DNA from: Antitrichia curtipendula
Taxonomy: Eukaryota > Streptophyta > Bryopsida > Hypnales > Leucodontaceae
NCBI GenBank assembly: GCA_951230915.1
Contig: OX579638.1
Coordinates: forward strand, 2,498,696-2,562,695
Length of the DNA stretch: 64,000 nucleotides
Direction: 5' to 3'
The position numbers were made by a program, and so were the translations under genes. Numbering within the stretch: position 1 is the first letter of the stretch; each line of letters starts with the position of its first letter. Below, in pieces: positions 36,157 to 47,272 of this stretch. The notes below the pieces were generated by a model. It ran no database searches and was not told the DNA's origin. It saw nothing but the letters and a program-made list of their open reading frames with translations.

Positions 36157-38366
36157 CTGCAGCAAAACCAACAAAACAAAACTTCTGATTACAACGAGCG
36201 ATACATAAATCTAATAAATCTAACACGCTGCTCTCGTGGAGCCAGAACCCTAGCTTCATTTATATAAACTAATATAAAGTCATTGTAAATCAACTCAAAT
36301 TGTAGGAAATAAACTACTCTAAGCCATGTATGAATTCATTTACGACCTCAGCACCAAGACTCAAAGCAGGTGGGGATTATGCTATGACAAAGCAGCAATT
36401 CAGTTCAAAATCCGCCACACAATTTGATGTTATGTTGTTTACATCCCTTAAATCAATCTCTATAGACAGACAAAGATAGAATTCAAAGACAGAAGAGACG
36501 AAATGTCCATTTGTTTCTGAGATCCTTTAATCTTACTGAAGTCAGATCTTACCTCCAATTAAGCAGCCCAAACAGATTCCTAGCGTGAGCACTCTAAGCC
36601 TTGAAGAAGTGACGGAGCTCGCTCCACAGGGTCAATTGAAATTGCAATAAGCAGCATTAGCAAAGTCAACAATAAAATTCTACTGTAGACGCAGCTTTTA
36701 CACTTTTATCCACCATTCTAAATAACGAGCTTGATTAAAACAACCAAAACAACTCTTCGATCAATTCTCCGACTAACTTTCCGATTAACTCTCCAATTCT
36801 CCGATCAACTCTCCGATTAACTCTAACAAATTTGAGAAAAAAAGGATTGATGCAAAAAAGAAACTCCAAGCCTCGTACTAAACATCCGCACTTACTAAAG
36901 CAAAACGAATGCTACAGATTAACACCAAGTTCCAAGTCAAAACCCCAAGCACACGAGCCTCACAAGAAAACAGGAAAAATCAAAAGACTGTTGAATGTTT
37001 CACGACATTGAGCAAAAGCTCAGAAAGAGTTTACTTGCAAAAGTGCTAGAACACACTTAGATTGTACAAGAACTCGATATGATGAAGAGCTTCATTGAAC
37101 CTGCTTGAGCTTCAAATGCAAGCTAGAAGAACACATGTTTGTGTGAGCGAGAAGGAGGAGACACCTTGCTCTTGCGTGACAGAGTCTCGAGTTGCTGAGC
37201 GCGAGTTGATAGATAGTAACATTTAGGTCACAGGTACAAACATGATTGATGATTGGACGATCGATATTGCATTTGAGAGGATCGGACGGCTAAGATAAAA
37301 AGTGCACGGTAAGTGGCACTGCACAATATGGTGTTGTGCATGGCAAGTGGCATGTCTACGATATTACATAAGTGTTGAAGAAATAACTAGTTGCTTCAAA
37401 CTCTGAAGTTCAAGTGATACCTCCAAAGACAATTTTCACGTATTGTCCGAGTGATAGAACTTGAGGCAAAGCTCAAAGTACACATGCACTTTACATTTTA
37501 CACCAATGTGAGCAGTGTGTCTTGAATACAAAATGGTTTTGAATTTGTTGAAATCTGTATGCAGTACAAGGCGCTCCATGAAGTGGATTTAATACCTACA
37601 CACACCTTCAGCAGAGCACATTTGTGTTGAGGTGGAAACAAAAGCTTGAAAATAGAGAGCACTAGGGTTAAATCTCGTCAATTGAGATATAAGTGACTAT
37701 CATAAATTCTAGCCTTCTACAGGAGTGAGCATTACGGTGCCCTTCGTTTTGCACCTTTTAGTTCAACTATTCAAGTTTTAAGTGGTGACATGATAGAACA
37801 ACCTTGTTATGAATATAACATCCCTTGTCACTCCCATGGTATGTTGGTTCTCATTAAAAAAAAAAAGACTATTCTTTTGTTCACTAGTTCACAATGAGCA
37901 GATTGTAGAATCTATTGCCTCATCTGATGGCATGGTCCTAGAATCAGGGACCCGTGATAGTAAGATACAAGTTTTTGTTTTTTTCTTTTTTTATGAAGTG
38001 CCAAAAGTAGCGATATTAAATGTTATAGCGGTGCTCCGAATTTTAACATTCATCTACATATTGGATAGAAAATATCACTAGTACATGCCACACTCATCAT
38101 TCTGTTTTCATCCACAATTTGGTGATTTCATATATATATATGAAGTTTTTTTGGCAATTTTCTGCCTTTATAGTACCACTTTGTTCTAGAGGAATCGTGT
38201 TGGGCCCATTACTTTGGTGCAAATGGACTACAGATCACCAAAAAAACCACGTTGATAAGACATGGAGAAACTTGATAGATTTAAGAGTCTTGCTCAAACA
38301 AGGAGAGACTAGGGTTGTCTTCCCAAACACAATGTTACAATGTATAATATAACATCTAGGATGTCT
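36157..38366. other. Intergenic DNA between SDR exon and the large element
   Basis: No coding domain is visible. Short direct repeats of the type CTCCGATTAACT recur at about 36765-36830. The remainder to 38366 is AT-rich, with open frames at or below 95 codons. Confidence 0.5.
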
Positions 38367-38397
38367 TATAAAGGCCTTATTCATTAAAATGAGACAA
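38367..38397 (+). repeat. Left 31-bp terminal inverted repeat
   Basis: It reads inward from TATAAAGGCC and includes TTCATTAAAATGAGACAA. It matches 55804-55834 at all 31 positions when reversed. Similarity to the outer right copy at about 56000-56031 extends four bases further, through TTTGG. Confidence 0.9.
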
Positions 38398-38881
38398 TTT
38401 GGCACTTTTGAGACTTTGGAAATCGAGGTGTGAAGGTCCATTGTGGTAATATTTGTTGAACACAAAGGTAAATTACTTTGGGCATACAAAAAGCAGAAAA
38501 AACAAAAACCATGATCATCCAAATGCCTTCAAGCAATTCAAGAGGGAAACTCATTGATTGATGAAATGATGGGAAACTATTATCATCATTCTATACCAAA
38601 GACAATTAAGCGGTCAACACAAAGCACCCAAACACATACTCAGTAAGTTTAATATTTTCAAAATTTTCAATACACAGAAAAGATGCAACTTTCACTGACG
38701 ATATCAGCAGAATAGAATCAATGGTGTAAATGAGTAAAACCATGTGGGCACCGGGGAGGCTTACTGTACATGAAGCTCCCTAATTTTTGTAATTAATGTT
38801 TATCTGTACTTATTATTTACCACGCTTTTAATAGTAAAAGATGCTCAGAAGTCCATGGCTTCGAAAACTTTTCAGGCTACC

Positions 38882-40959
38882 CTAGACATCGTTATCGCCT
38901 GTACAATTACTCTTGGTTGCTTCCAACGCTTTAAGCTTTGCCAAGCCCTTCAAAATATCCTCCCGTCGAGAACAATAGTGGGGCCCACCTGCCCCGACCA
39001 TCCCACCAGGGAAGCCCACACTCTGCGAGCCGTCTTCTTTTCGCTTCCTATTTCGAATGCTTGGAGAACCCTCAGATGTAGAATGAGATTTGGTCCTCCT
39101 AAGAGGCAGCCTCGGAACCATTGTAGCGACATCATTTATGTATGGTACTCCCGATCCAATTGATTTTGAGTCGAGAGAGCGCCTTTGGTCTATGATAATC
39201 CTCTGACGAAAAAGGGAATCAGCTGAGGGCGATCGCCTAACCCCCACAGACAGTGAAGGACGAGGACGATTGCTCTCGAGCCGAGGGACAGAATTCGCAA
39301 TTTCCGCCCCAACTTCGACGCTCCTCGTGTACCCCACGCGAGCAGCCGGGGATGTCATCACATCCATGCACATATGTGAACGTTCAAGGGGTCTCGGATA
39401 GATATCCTCGCCTCGAGGGTGCCCGCTGCCCCCTCCGACGGTCAGGTCTAGCTTCTGACTGGTCCCAACCTCATTGCATGGAGCCGGCGAGAAACAGCAT
39501 CCTTGAGTCGAGGACAATCGCTTCAGAGGGAACGGAGAGCAGATGGGAGTCCTTTCAGGGCCGCGACTAGGGGGGCTGTCAACGGCGCCGTCCTCGACGT
39601 CTCCCTTCGAGAAATCAATGGCCGCAGACGCTGCGTCCTCTGCTGTGCGCATCATGAACGGGCCTGAAAACACAGAGGGCTTCATGCTCCCCCCACCAGA
39701 ATCGGATTCGGAAAGCAACTTCTGGGATTCGGAAAGGAGATTCTTCGTGAGCCCGCGCCATTTGGGCAAGGCTCCAACAACCGGAGCTTCCACCTGCATG
39801 AACACAAGAATAGAGATGTCCTCCGAGCATCAACACCTTGCCAGAAGCACGAAGATAAGCATCGCAAAACGAGATGGACAATGAGAGATACAGACAACAC
39901 AATTATGTGAATCTTAAATTGAATTTATTATTTACAAGTGAAATTCCTGTACAATATATACTCACTACAAAATTGTCTTCCGGTCCGGAGAGATCTACGT
40001 CTTACGCCCACCGGGCTCTATCACTAAATTAAACGCCGGAAGTTCAAACCGCGAACCCACATTTCGCGCGGACTCTCTCATTCCTTGGAGCATCCCACGG
40101 ACCTCCTCGGACAAAGAAGCGAGTGGGTCTCCGCCTATCCGATTCACAGACACATATTCCCGGAGGCCACCGGGTTCGCATTCGGATTCTAGACGCGAAA
40201 GCCACAGCAAGAGATCTCCCATGAGGAAGTTGTCCAGCCGTTGCGGGTGGCGCCAGGAGCGGAGGAATATGGCATTGCCCTTCTCATTGCAGACACTCTT
40301 CTCGGGAGAGTCATCGATGAGAAGGGTGTTGTCCGCGGTAAAAGACTTGTCTTCACCGGACATGGAGAAGACCTGCTCGGAGAGCACCTTAAGAAACACG
40401 GGCTTCGCCCCATCGTGAAGAAACCGCCCTCGTGTGGTTTCTATCTGCCGACAGTGCTCCTGTCCGAGGACTTCAAAAGGGGCCCTGATTCCCTTGAACA
40501 GGAATTCTGCCACCATCTCTGCAGTCGAAAGCTTCATGGAGGACCACACGACTACCTTGGCCGTGATCTGCGAGATATCGTGAAGGAATTCCCGCAGATT
40601 GGGCCTCCCAAAGACCGCTTTGGGACCGACAATGGTGGGATTCATGTGGCAAAGTACATTTTGCTCGATACTATACGGCTTAAATTTTTTAGCGTACGAT
40701 CTTGACTCGCACTGGCACAGGATTCCGTTTAGGTCGAACACAATATTCAGCCACTTTCCCCTCAGTTCGGGCACTACTGGCGAGACACTTCGCGGCACGA
40801 TCTCTCCGCGTTCCACCGATTCTACCTGATGAAAGCAAGACAACAAAGAAATGGAGTTACTTGTTTGAATGCAGAGTCAGGTGACCCAGACAACGGGACG
40901 GAGCACTGAAATCCACTAATCCATTGCTTGCTCCCCTTAGGAAGGGCTTTCACGGCCAT
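38882..40959 (-). CDS. Gene A: FCP1/HAD-like phosphatase-domain protein
   Basis: Exon 1 (40959-40861, 33 codons from MAVKALPKG) joins exon 2 (from 40825) through an in-phase GT-AG intron. Exon 2 holds an FCP1-homology HAD domain: FDLNGILC as motif I, VVWSSM as motif II, FLKVLSEQVF, then LLIDDSPEKS as motif IV, ending near 39995. FCP1-type enzymes remove phosphate from protein serine, classically the RNA polymerase II tail, with motif DxDx(T/V). Here the second aspartate is Asn (DLN), a substitution also known in plant relatives, so catalysis is doubtful. A Ser/Pro/Arg-rich frame (39793-38882) follows after an acceptor at 39794 and may be a third exon. The donor is unclear, and an AATAAA-type string near 39925 could instead end the gene. 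It shares an LSEEVR tail motif with gene B. Confidence 0.72.
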
Positions 40960-41297
40960 CGGGCGGTGCAAACCAACAGTAATGTTTGGCTGAGTAAGAA
41001 AGACAGTGACAACAGAGTACAATTAGATTGACGTGCCTTTCAAAATACACCATGTCCATTTTTATTTACAGGAAAAATAATATACATTATCGCATACAAC
41101 ACTGTCATTCGAGAGCGTAACTAATTGGAAGGCACTGCTACGCTACACTTCTCAAGACGGTGATCGTTGGCAAAAATATCTTTCGACGCCAAACTATACA
41201 GGAGGACCCTCCTGCCAAACAAAATACGTAAGGTATGAGTGACAAGCACTTTGGAAATGTGGGACCTGAACATGGATCAGGTACACCTTGTTCAGTT

Positions 41298-41318
41298 TTA
41301 CCCTCGACTCGAGGCTAA
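41298..41318. repeat. 21-bp palindrome, copy downstream of gene B
   Basis: Consensus arms TTACCYTCGA and TCGARGGTAA surround one central base. This copy has GGCTAA at the right arm. It lies about 50 bp past the stop codon of gene B. Confidence 0.9.
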
Positions 41319-41365
41319 TCGATTAGATGTAATTGATGTATGTCTTAAGTGTCAGCGTCAGTGGT

Positions 41366-44300
41366 TTAGACAGCAACATGACCGTCCGGACTCAAGAGGG
41401 AGTCATATGGGTCAGGGGATTGTACTTGTCCCGAATCGTCAGAGTTCTGTCCAGTCGCTGTCGCAACCGCCGGTGCAAGTGACGCGTTCTCCTTCGGCAC
41501 ATTGTCCAGTAGGATGTCCTCTTTGTCTCCGTAGTCCACAAGATCGAGCTCCGGCGATCGCTGAAGCGGTCCAGATCCCTCCCGCATGGACGGCGGACGG
41601 GGAAAAACGGCTAGTACGGCATCTCGAAGGTTCTCACTCGGCGTAGCAGCATCGCCGATCACGATGTCAGAGACTCCCGTCTGTGATTTACCCTCGACTC
41701 GAGGGTAATCACCAGCAACAACGGTGCCGGATGAGCAATGACCAAGAGGGGATCCTGTGGCGCCGGCGTCAGCCCTTACCGCCGTGGCTGCAGGCGACAG
41801 GACGGGGAGTTGGTCGGCCGGGGTGGAGGCCACGATGTCCTCGGCAACCGGTGGGTCCTTAGTTGGAGTACCCTCGTGTCGAAGGTCCGACATGCCCGTG
41901 ACCAAGTCCCGTACCTCCTCCGACAGGTCCGCTGCGGGGTCAGTTTGGGATGGCATTTGGCTTTGCGTGGACTGGGAACGCTGCTGGGTCGGAACAGACT
42001 GGGACTGTAACGCGGCGAGCGTATGTTGGCTGGCAAAAAAAGCTTCCATTTGCTTGGCCATCTGGTCCATCTGCGCCTGAGTCTTCTGTGTTTGTTCCTT
42101 CAACTCCTCGCTAATCTGGAGGGCCTGAGCTATCTGTTTGTCCTTCGCCGCCAGCTGATCCTTCATGGCCTTATTCCTTGCATCCTTCTTCGCCCTCCGC
42201 TCCATCTTGGCCTCGTGCCACCCGGTCTGGATTTTTCCGGGTATTGGAGTGGGGGGGACCTCCTCGACTTTCTCGACCGGGTCACCAGCGTTGTCGGTGT
42301 CGTCGAAGTCCAAGGAGCGCAGAAGCGAGTCCGTGTCGACGTCGCTCAAGTCCACAGTTGGACGCTCAACCTTGGACTTCAATTTTTCTCCCTTCCTCGC
42401 CGTCTTATTCCGACGTCGTTTCCCGCCTTCGGAGGATTTCCCCGCAGCCTTCCGCTTGTCCCTGCGACTGGCGCGTGCCCGCTCCCTCTGCTGTTGCTCA
42501 ACGAACTCAGAGTCTGTCTCCACGTCTTCATCCGCCATGTTGGGAATCTCCGCAGGACCGCGAGGAACAGCCTGCCATCGCTGAATGACAACTGTGTTGG
42601 TGCCGTACTCGTCGATCCCATCCATTCCCACACCCGATTCCCTGCGAGCAGAATCAGGTAACTGCTCACCCTCCAACCTGGTCGCCAGATCAATACCAGA
42701 TCTGGTCCCGCCCCCATTTGTGGGCCTGGGCGCGGTATCCGGCAGGACGTCTTTCTCCTGCGCACCCCCCTCATCACGCTCGCGTAACGCTAAGTCGTCA
42801 CCGGTATTCCTCTCGTCGGATCTCGGAGATATGGCCTCCCGTCCCGAGTTCCTTTCATGCTGAACGGGAGATAACTCATCTTCATGACTTCTGTGATGTG
42901 GGTCATCGGGAGCGTCATCGTGATCGGGTGGAGGCAGGTCGTCGTCACTGCCACCGCTTGACGAGTCGTCCCTGTCAGACCCATCAGACACTCTGTCCTC
43001 CGAATGTTGTGATCCATCGGGACTGCTTGGAGGAGAAACCAATTCCCCTGCCGTTGGGGGGGAGATGGAAACCAGCACAGGTGCCTCCACGTACAGTGGT
43101 CTCAAGTATTGCGCTGAGTATGGCGAATTCGAATGCAGGAAGTCATTCATATCCAAGTACAGACTTGATTTTGTATAGGCCCTATGCCTCGCCGTCAAAG
43201 ACTTCTCGACCAGGCCGTAGTAGTACGACCGATACAACTGCACGAGTCATAGACAAACAAGTGTTAGTCGACAAGACATACCGAAGGATAGCCTCGACTC
43301 GAGGTTAAAATGTAACGTCGCCAGTCAACGTCCCTCACTACATACAAGTCACCAATTCAATACATGAACAAGTTAGCCTCGACTCGAGGGTAAATGGTAA
43401 TCTCTGCGGAAATCATTAAACTCGATGAACGCGTTTCAGGAACTGACGAAGGTTATCTTCATGTCGCGGTAGACATACCTTTGCCGCCATGGCGCTCTTT
43501 GCCCCTGCGAATATGCCGAGGACGTTCTCGTTGCGAACAGCGAAGCATTGTAGGATCTGAAGGTAAAACTCCATCCGGAGTTCGCTTGCGTAGATCCTCC
43601 ACTTGGCCTCGTTGTTGTATTTCGCCTCGCTATAGTACAGAATATCGGCAGGGCGATATTCTGTCTCCACCCTGTCGCGGACAGCATCCGCATGATCGTC
43701 TCCTCTTTTAAAGAGGAATAGCATACGAACGTCTGGGGCCACTCTCAGGCGATTAGACACGTTGTCTAATCGTTCCGCCCTCGATGGCAGATATACTGAC
43801 TTCACGATGTCGTAGTCTAGCATGTCCACCGTCGCGAAGTTCAGCGCGGCTTCGAAGTCGTCGTCGCCGCCTAGAATCCAGAGCCACACGCTGGCCTCCT
43901 TCGCATCTGGCTCTAATTTTGAAGCCATATACTCAAGAAACGGCAGAAGACTCGACGTGTTCTCGTGTACAGCTGGCCTTTCTATATCACGGACGTCCAA
44001 AATGGTGAGTCTGAGGGGACGGTTTACGTATGTGTACATCTGCGTTTCCACTAGCACTCGCGTGCGCGCATCCAGGCCGCGGAACTCGTACCCTCCAGAT
44101 TGCTCACCAAGTTGGTACTTCGACTTCATGAACCTCTGGAACATAGTGGCCTCGTCCGAGAACTTGTCGCCAAGGTCCTTTGCCCTCTTTAGCTTGGCGT
44201 CGTTCGATAGGTGTTTACTGAAGAATGACGGCTTCGGATACGAGAGCAGAAAATCCCATGTCGCGGATGAGAATAGGTGCCTCTTCTTCCAGGACCTCCA

Positions 44301-46390
44301 GACCTCTAGGATGGTGTCATTGTTCGCGTCGCGCAGTTTGAGATCGGGTTTCACTGACATCATCTCTTCATGGATGATTTTTTTCTTCTTCCTGCGCTCC
44401 ACCCAGTCCTGTGCCGTCTGATTATCCGGCACGAGATACTTCGTCTTCCCCACCGATACTTTGGGGTGACTGTGTCGGCGATCCTCGGTCAAGTTCAGCA
44501 AATGTCTGGCGAAGACCTCAAGGTCGTGGTTCGTGAAGTGGCCAATATGCTTGAAGAATTCCCTCTTCAACGCAAACGACTTGGGACTGAAATCGTCCAT
44601 GTCCCGGAAGAGCTGGCGAGTAACTGGTTCGACAAGCTCGCCCTCCGGGTACTTGGTGAGAAAATCCTTCCAGAGCTTCCAAATGTCATCCCACAGCGTG
44701 ATGATCTTAATCTCGCTTTTCAGGTCCAAGTGGGCCTTGATATTCTTTCCCTCTTTCTCCGGGTTGATATTCTGGAACCGCTTCACAACTGCATCCGTGA
44801 AACTCTGCAACACAATAGACACATTTACATTAGAACACTACGCTTACCTTCGTCTCGAAGCTAATCTGGCATGTAACGGTAATGACCATGCAGGATATCG
44901 AATGACCGCTGCCCAGGCTACCCTAAACAAAATCAGTGGTATTACCCTCGACACGAGGGTAACTCTATAGAGAGGTCGATTACCTTCCACTTGGCCTCGC
45001 TGAGGACAGATGCATTCTTCTTCTTCACGGGATCCTCGGCCACGAGCGTTGGTCGAAGGCAGTTGATCCAGACGTTCCGGGAGCTGATGACCTGGCTACC
45101 CCACGTCGGTTGAGCGTGATCCAGGTGATTCGTCGAGTTGTAGAATTGGGAGATGTTTACCAACTTCGACGCATCCAGGGTCCAGACAATGTAGGCTTCC
45201 CACATCCTGAGCTCTTTACGGCGTTGCTCGCTGCACTTTTCTATCTGTAGGTCCTTAGAAGCCTGCACACTGTGTTGACCGTTGATGATCATGAATTTTC
45301 CTTTTTTGATATCCTCCCACCTCTGCGGTGGCTCTTTGAGCAACCTGTTTTGGGTGTCCACCGGCGTAATACAAAGACGCTGTCGCTCTCTGATGTGACC
45401 CAGAGCGATCAAGTTGCGCTTCACGGACTCTGTAATCTTGTCCTCCATTCCCCGGATGACATAATCGTCTCTTGCTTTCATGCACTGGTTAATGTGGATG
45501 AGTTTGGGATCTTCTCCCAGTATGTAGCAGGCCCGATGCTCCGCCCAAAAGTTGCGCTGAATGAGCCCGAACTTGTCAGTGACATCCATTGGGGCCTCGG
45601 AGTCTGATGTCTGCGCAACGTTCGTCAGAGCTGATCCTGAACTTCCGGTAGCCGCAGCAGTCTTCGATTTCCGACGCTTGTTCGTCCCCTCAGCTGCTGC
45701 TGCGCCCCCCGACTGAGTCTCGGCGCGCTTCCGAGAGTCTGATCGAACCTGCCCCTGTCCGCTTGCGCCGCTACCGGACCCTGGCGGCGCTGACAGGCTT
45801 CTTCCTGCCCCTGCAAGATCTTTCTGTTTCTTACGCTGCATTCCGATTTGCGGGCAGGGCTTTACGTTCTTCACTGCGTGTCTGTCCAGCGCAGTCCAGA
45901 TATGTAGGATTCTTCGGGCCATGGTCGTGGGCGGGCCTTCTATCCATGGCAGATATTTTGCCGTCTTGAATGTGTGGATCAGGTGGTCAACCTTTGCATC
46001 CTTCAAGAATCTTTCGATCTCCTGTATGTCAAACCTGGCTCCTATGCCGACTCCGTCCACGACTATGGAGTGCATGTGCTCTCCGTCTTCCTTTACTTCC
46101 TGCAGCACGATGACTATGTAACGTTGGCGGACGCACTCAATACGCGACACCTTCTCCTGCTGGTGCCAGACGAAGAAGTTCCTGTGGGTCATCGTTTGGT
46201 ACCGGAGGTGGACGAAATCCTGAAACCGGTTTAAGCCAAACGACCACTTAGAGACATTCCCCCGGAATTGCCAGAGTTTCCCACTCGACTCCTCGTCGTC
46301 ATGAAGGAACGGCTCGCCCTCGACGGGGTTGTCGAACGGCTCCAGGAAGTGTTGTGTTACTGAGTAGTCGTAGTTGTCTTCTCCTTCCAT
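41366..46390 (-). CDS. Gene B: 1534-aa protein with ParB-like NGQH motif
   Basis: Three exons join in phase 0: 46390-44984 (469 codons), 44804-43479 (442) and 43237-41366 (623 plus stop). All four splice sites are GT-AG. Exon 1 contains FMIINGQHSVQASKDL at about residue 366, resembling the (D/N)GQHR core of ParB/Srx-like and DGQHR domains, plus a basic Lys/Arg-rich low-complexity stretch. Exon 2 is mixed alpha/beta without a motif I recognise. Exon 3 is acidic and Ser/Asp-rich, with a nuclear-localisation-like block (KRKAAGKSSEGGKRRRNK), a coiled coil (about 70 residues, RRAKKDARNKAMKDQLAAK onward) and a Gln/Ser-rich region. This layout suggests a nuclear DNA- or chromatin-binding protein. 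Both introns carry two palindromes each. The 5' end is unclear; an upstream non-coding exon is possible. Function is inferred only. Confidence 0.75.
41688..41708. repeat. Perfect 21-bp palindrome inside gene B exon 3
   Basis: A copy with both arms fully complementary (TTACCCTCGA and TCGAGGGTAA). It is translated in gene B as DYPRVEGK without breaking the frame. A second, degenerate copy (GTACCCTCG...CGAAGGTCC) lies at 41868-41888 in the same exon. Confidence 0.9.
43288..43393. repeat. Two 21-bp palindromes in gene B intron 2
   Basis: Copies at 43288-43308 (ATAGCCTCGA, TCGAGGTTAA) and 43373-43393 (TTAGCCTCGA, TCGAGGGTAA). The 241-bp intron holds little else. Confidence 0.9.
44844..44962. repeat. 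Two 21-bp palindromes in gene B intron 1
   Basis: Copies at 44844-44864 (TTACCTTCGT, TCGAAGCTAA) and 44942-44962 (TTACCCTCGA, ACGAGGGTAA). Both fall inside the 179-bp intron between the donor at 44983 and the acceptor at 44805. Confidence 0.9.
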
Positions 46391-46430
46391 ATTCGGGTAC
46401 TAGTTCTTGCAGGACCGACGTTGTGTTAGA

Positions 46431-47101
46431 TTACCCTCGACTCGAGGCTACTGTATACGAATATATTCGTGACATCCGACCATGTGCTCTTTCCGGATTT
46501 CACATTCAATAGTCGTTGTTTGGCTTCGACTCGTGGGTAAGATCATTATTATTGAGTACCAGGATATTGTGATCATGCATGGTCACGTCATGCTGCCGAG
46601 CGTTGGTGGACAGTTTTCTATTTAGTTAGTGCTGGTGGCTGCGTTGATATTCATGGCAATTTAATTGCCTCGGTCAGAGGAGATGCAATGGATATAGTGA
46701 CATGGACCTTCCGGGATTCTCTAGTTGCTAGTTGGACATGGTTGCTACAATTTACCTTCGACTCGAGGCTATTCGAGTTGTTGCTGTTATATTATGGGGA
46801 TATTGTTCCTCCAGGTGCGGATCCTGCAGTGCTTGGCATTACTACCCTCGACTCGAAGCTAATCTGGTTTGGCTGACCACTGGCTTCTGTTTGGCTTTCT
46901 GCAGATTCCAGCCACTAGCTTTGTCTGGTATTGCTGGCCGTGGCCGTAATTAGCTTCGACTCAAGGGTAACTGGAGAAGTGACTTGTACTTCTTAATTTC
47001 GACTCGTAGCTAATCTGGAGGTTCTCGTGGTATGGGGTCTTCTCCTGTCTCAGGTACGGGTTCTACTCTATTTGTCTTTATTACCTTCGACACGAAGGTA
47101 A
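46431..47101. repeat. Seven dispersed 21-bp palindromes upstream of gene B
   Basis: Copies start at 46431, 46520, 46752, 46842, 46951, 46993 and 47081, with variable spacing (42-232 bp). They lie in the 5' flank of gene B, where its promoter and leader should be. The copy at 47081 has both arms changed to CCTTCG and CGAAGG, a compensatory change that keeps the palindrome. Confidence 0.9.
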
Positions 47102-47188
47102 ACTAGTTCGGCTGGACATTGGCTTGTGGTAGGCATTCAGGATATGTATGGTGTTGACGGTGTCCATTTTAGCAACTGACCGACATAA

Positions 47189-47272
47189 TTACCTTCGACT
47201 CGAGGCTAATTACCTTCGGCTCGAGGCTAATTACCTTCGGGTCGAGGGTAATTAGCCTCGAGACGAAGGTTT
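47189..47272. repeat. Exact tandem array of four 21-bp palindromes
   Basis: Units at 47189-47209, 47210-47230, 47231-47251 and 47252-47272 abut with no spacer, which fixes the unit length at 21 bp. The period is two helical turns, so bound proteins would face the same side. The last unit is degenerate at its outer end (GAAGGTTTA). Confidence 0.95.

Noticed and set aside
39277..39422. Possible further 21-bp palindromes in gene A (39277, 39402)
   Set aside because: Only about 14 of 21 positions match, close to what a CTCGAG-rich coding sequence can give; not counted among the 25.
42023..42863. Plus-strand frames of up to 212 codons opposite gene B exon 3
   Set aside because: Antisense shadows of a G+C-rich exon. 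The minus-strand frame is longer, continuous with spliced exons and has coherent coiled-coil composition.
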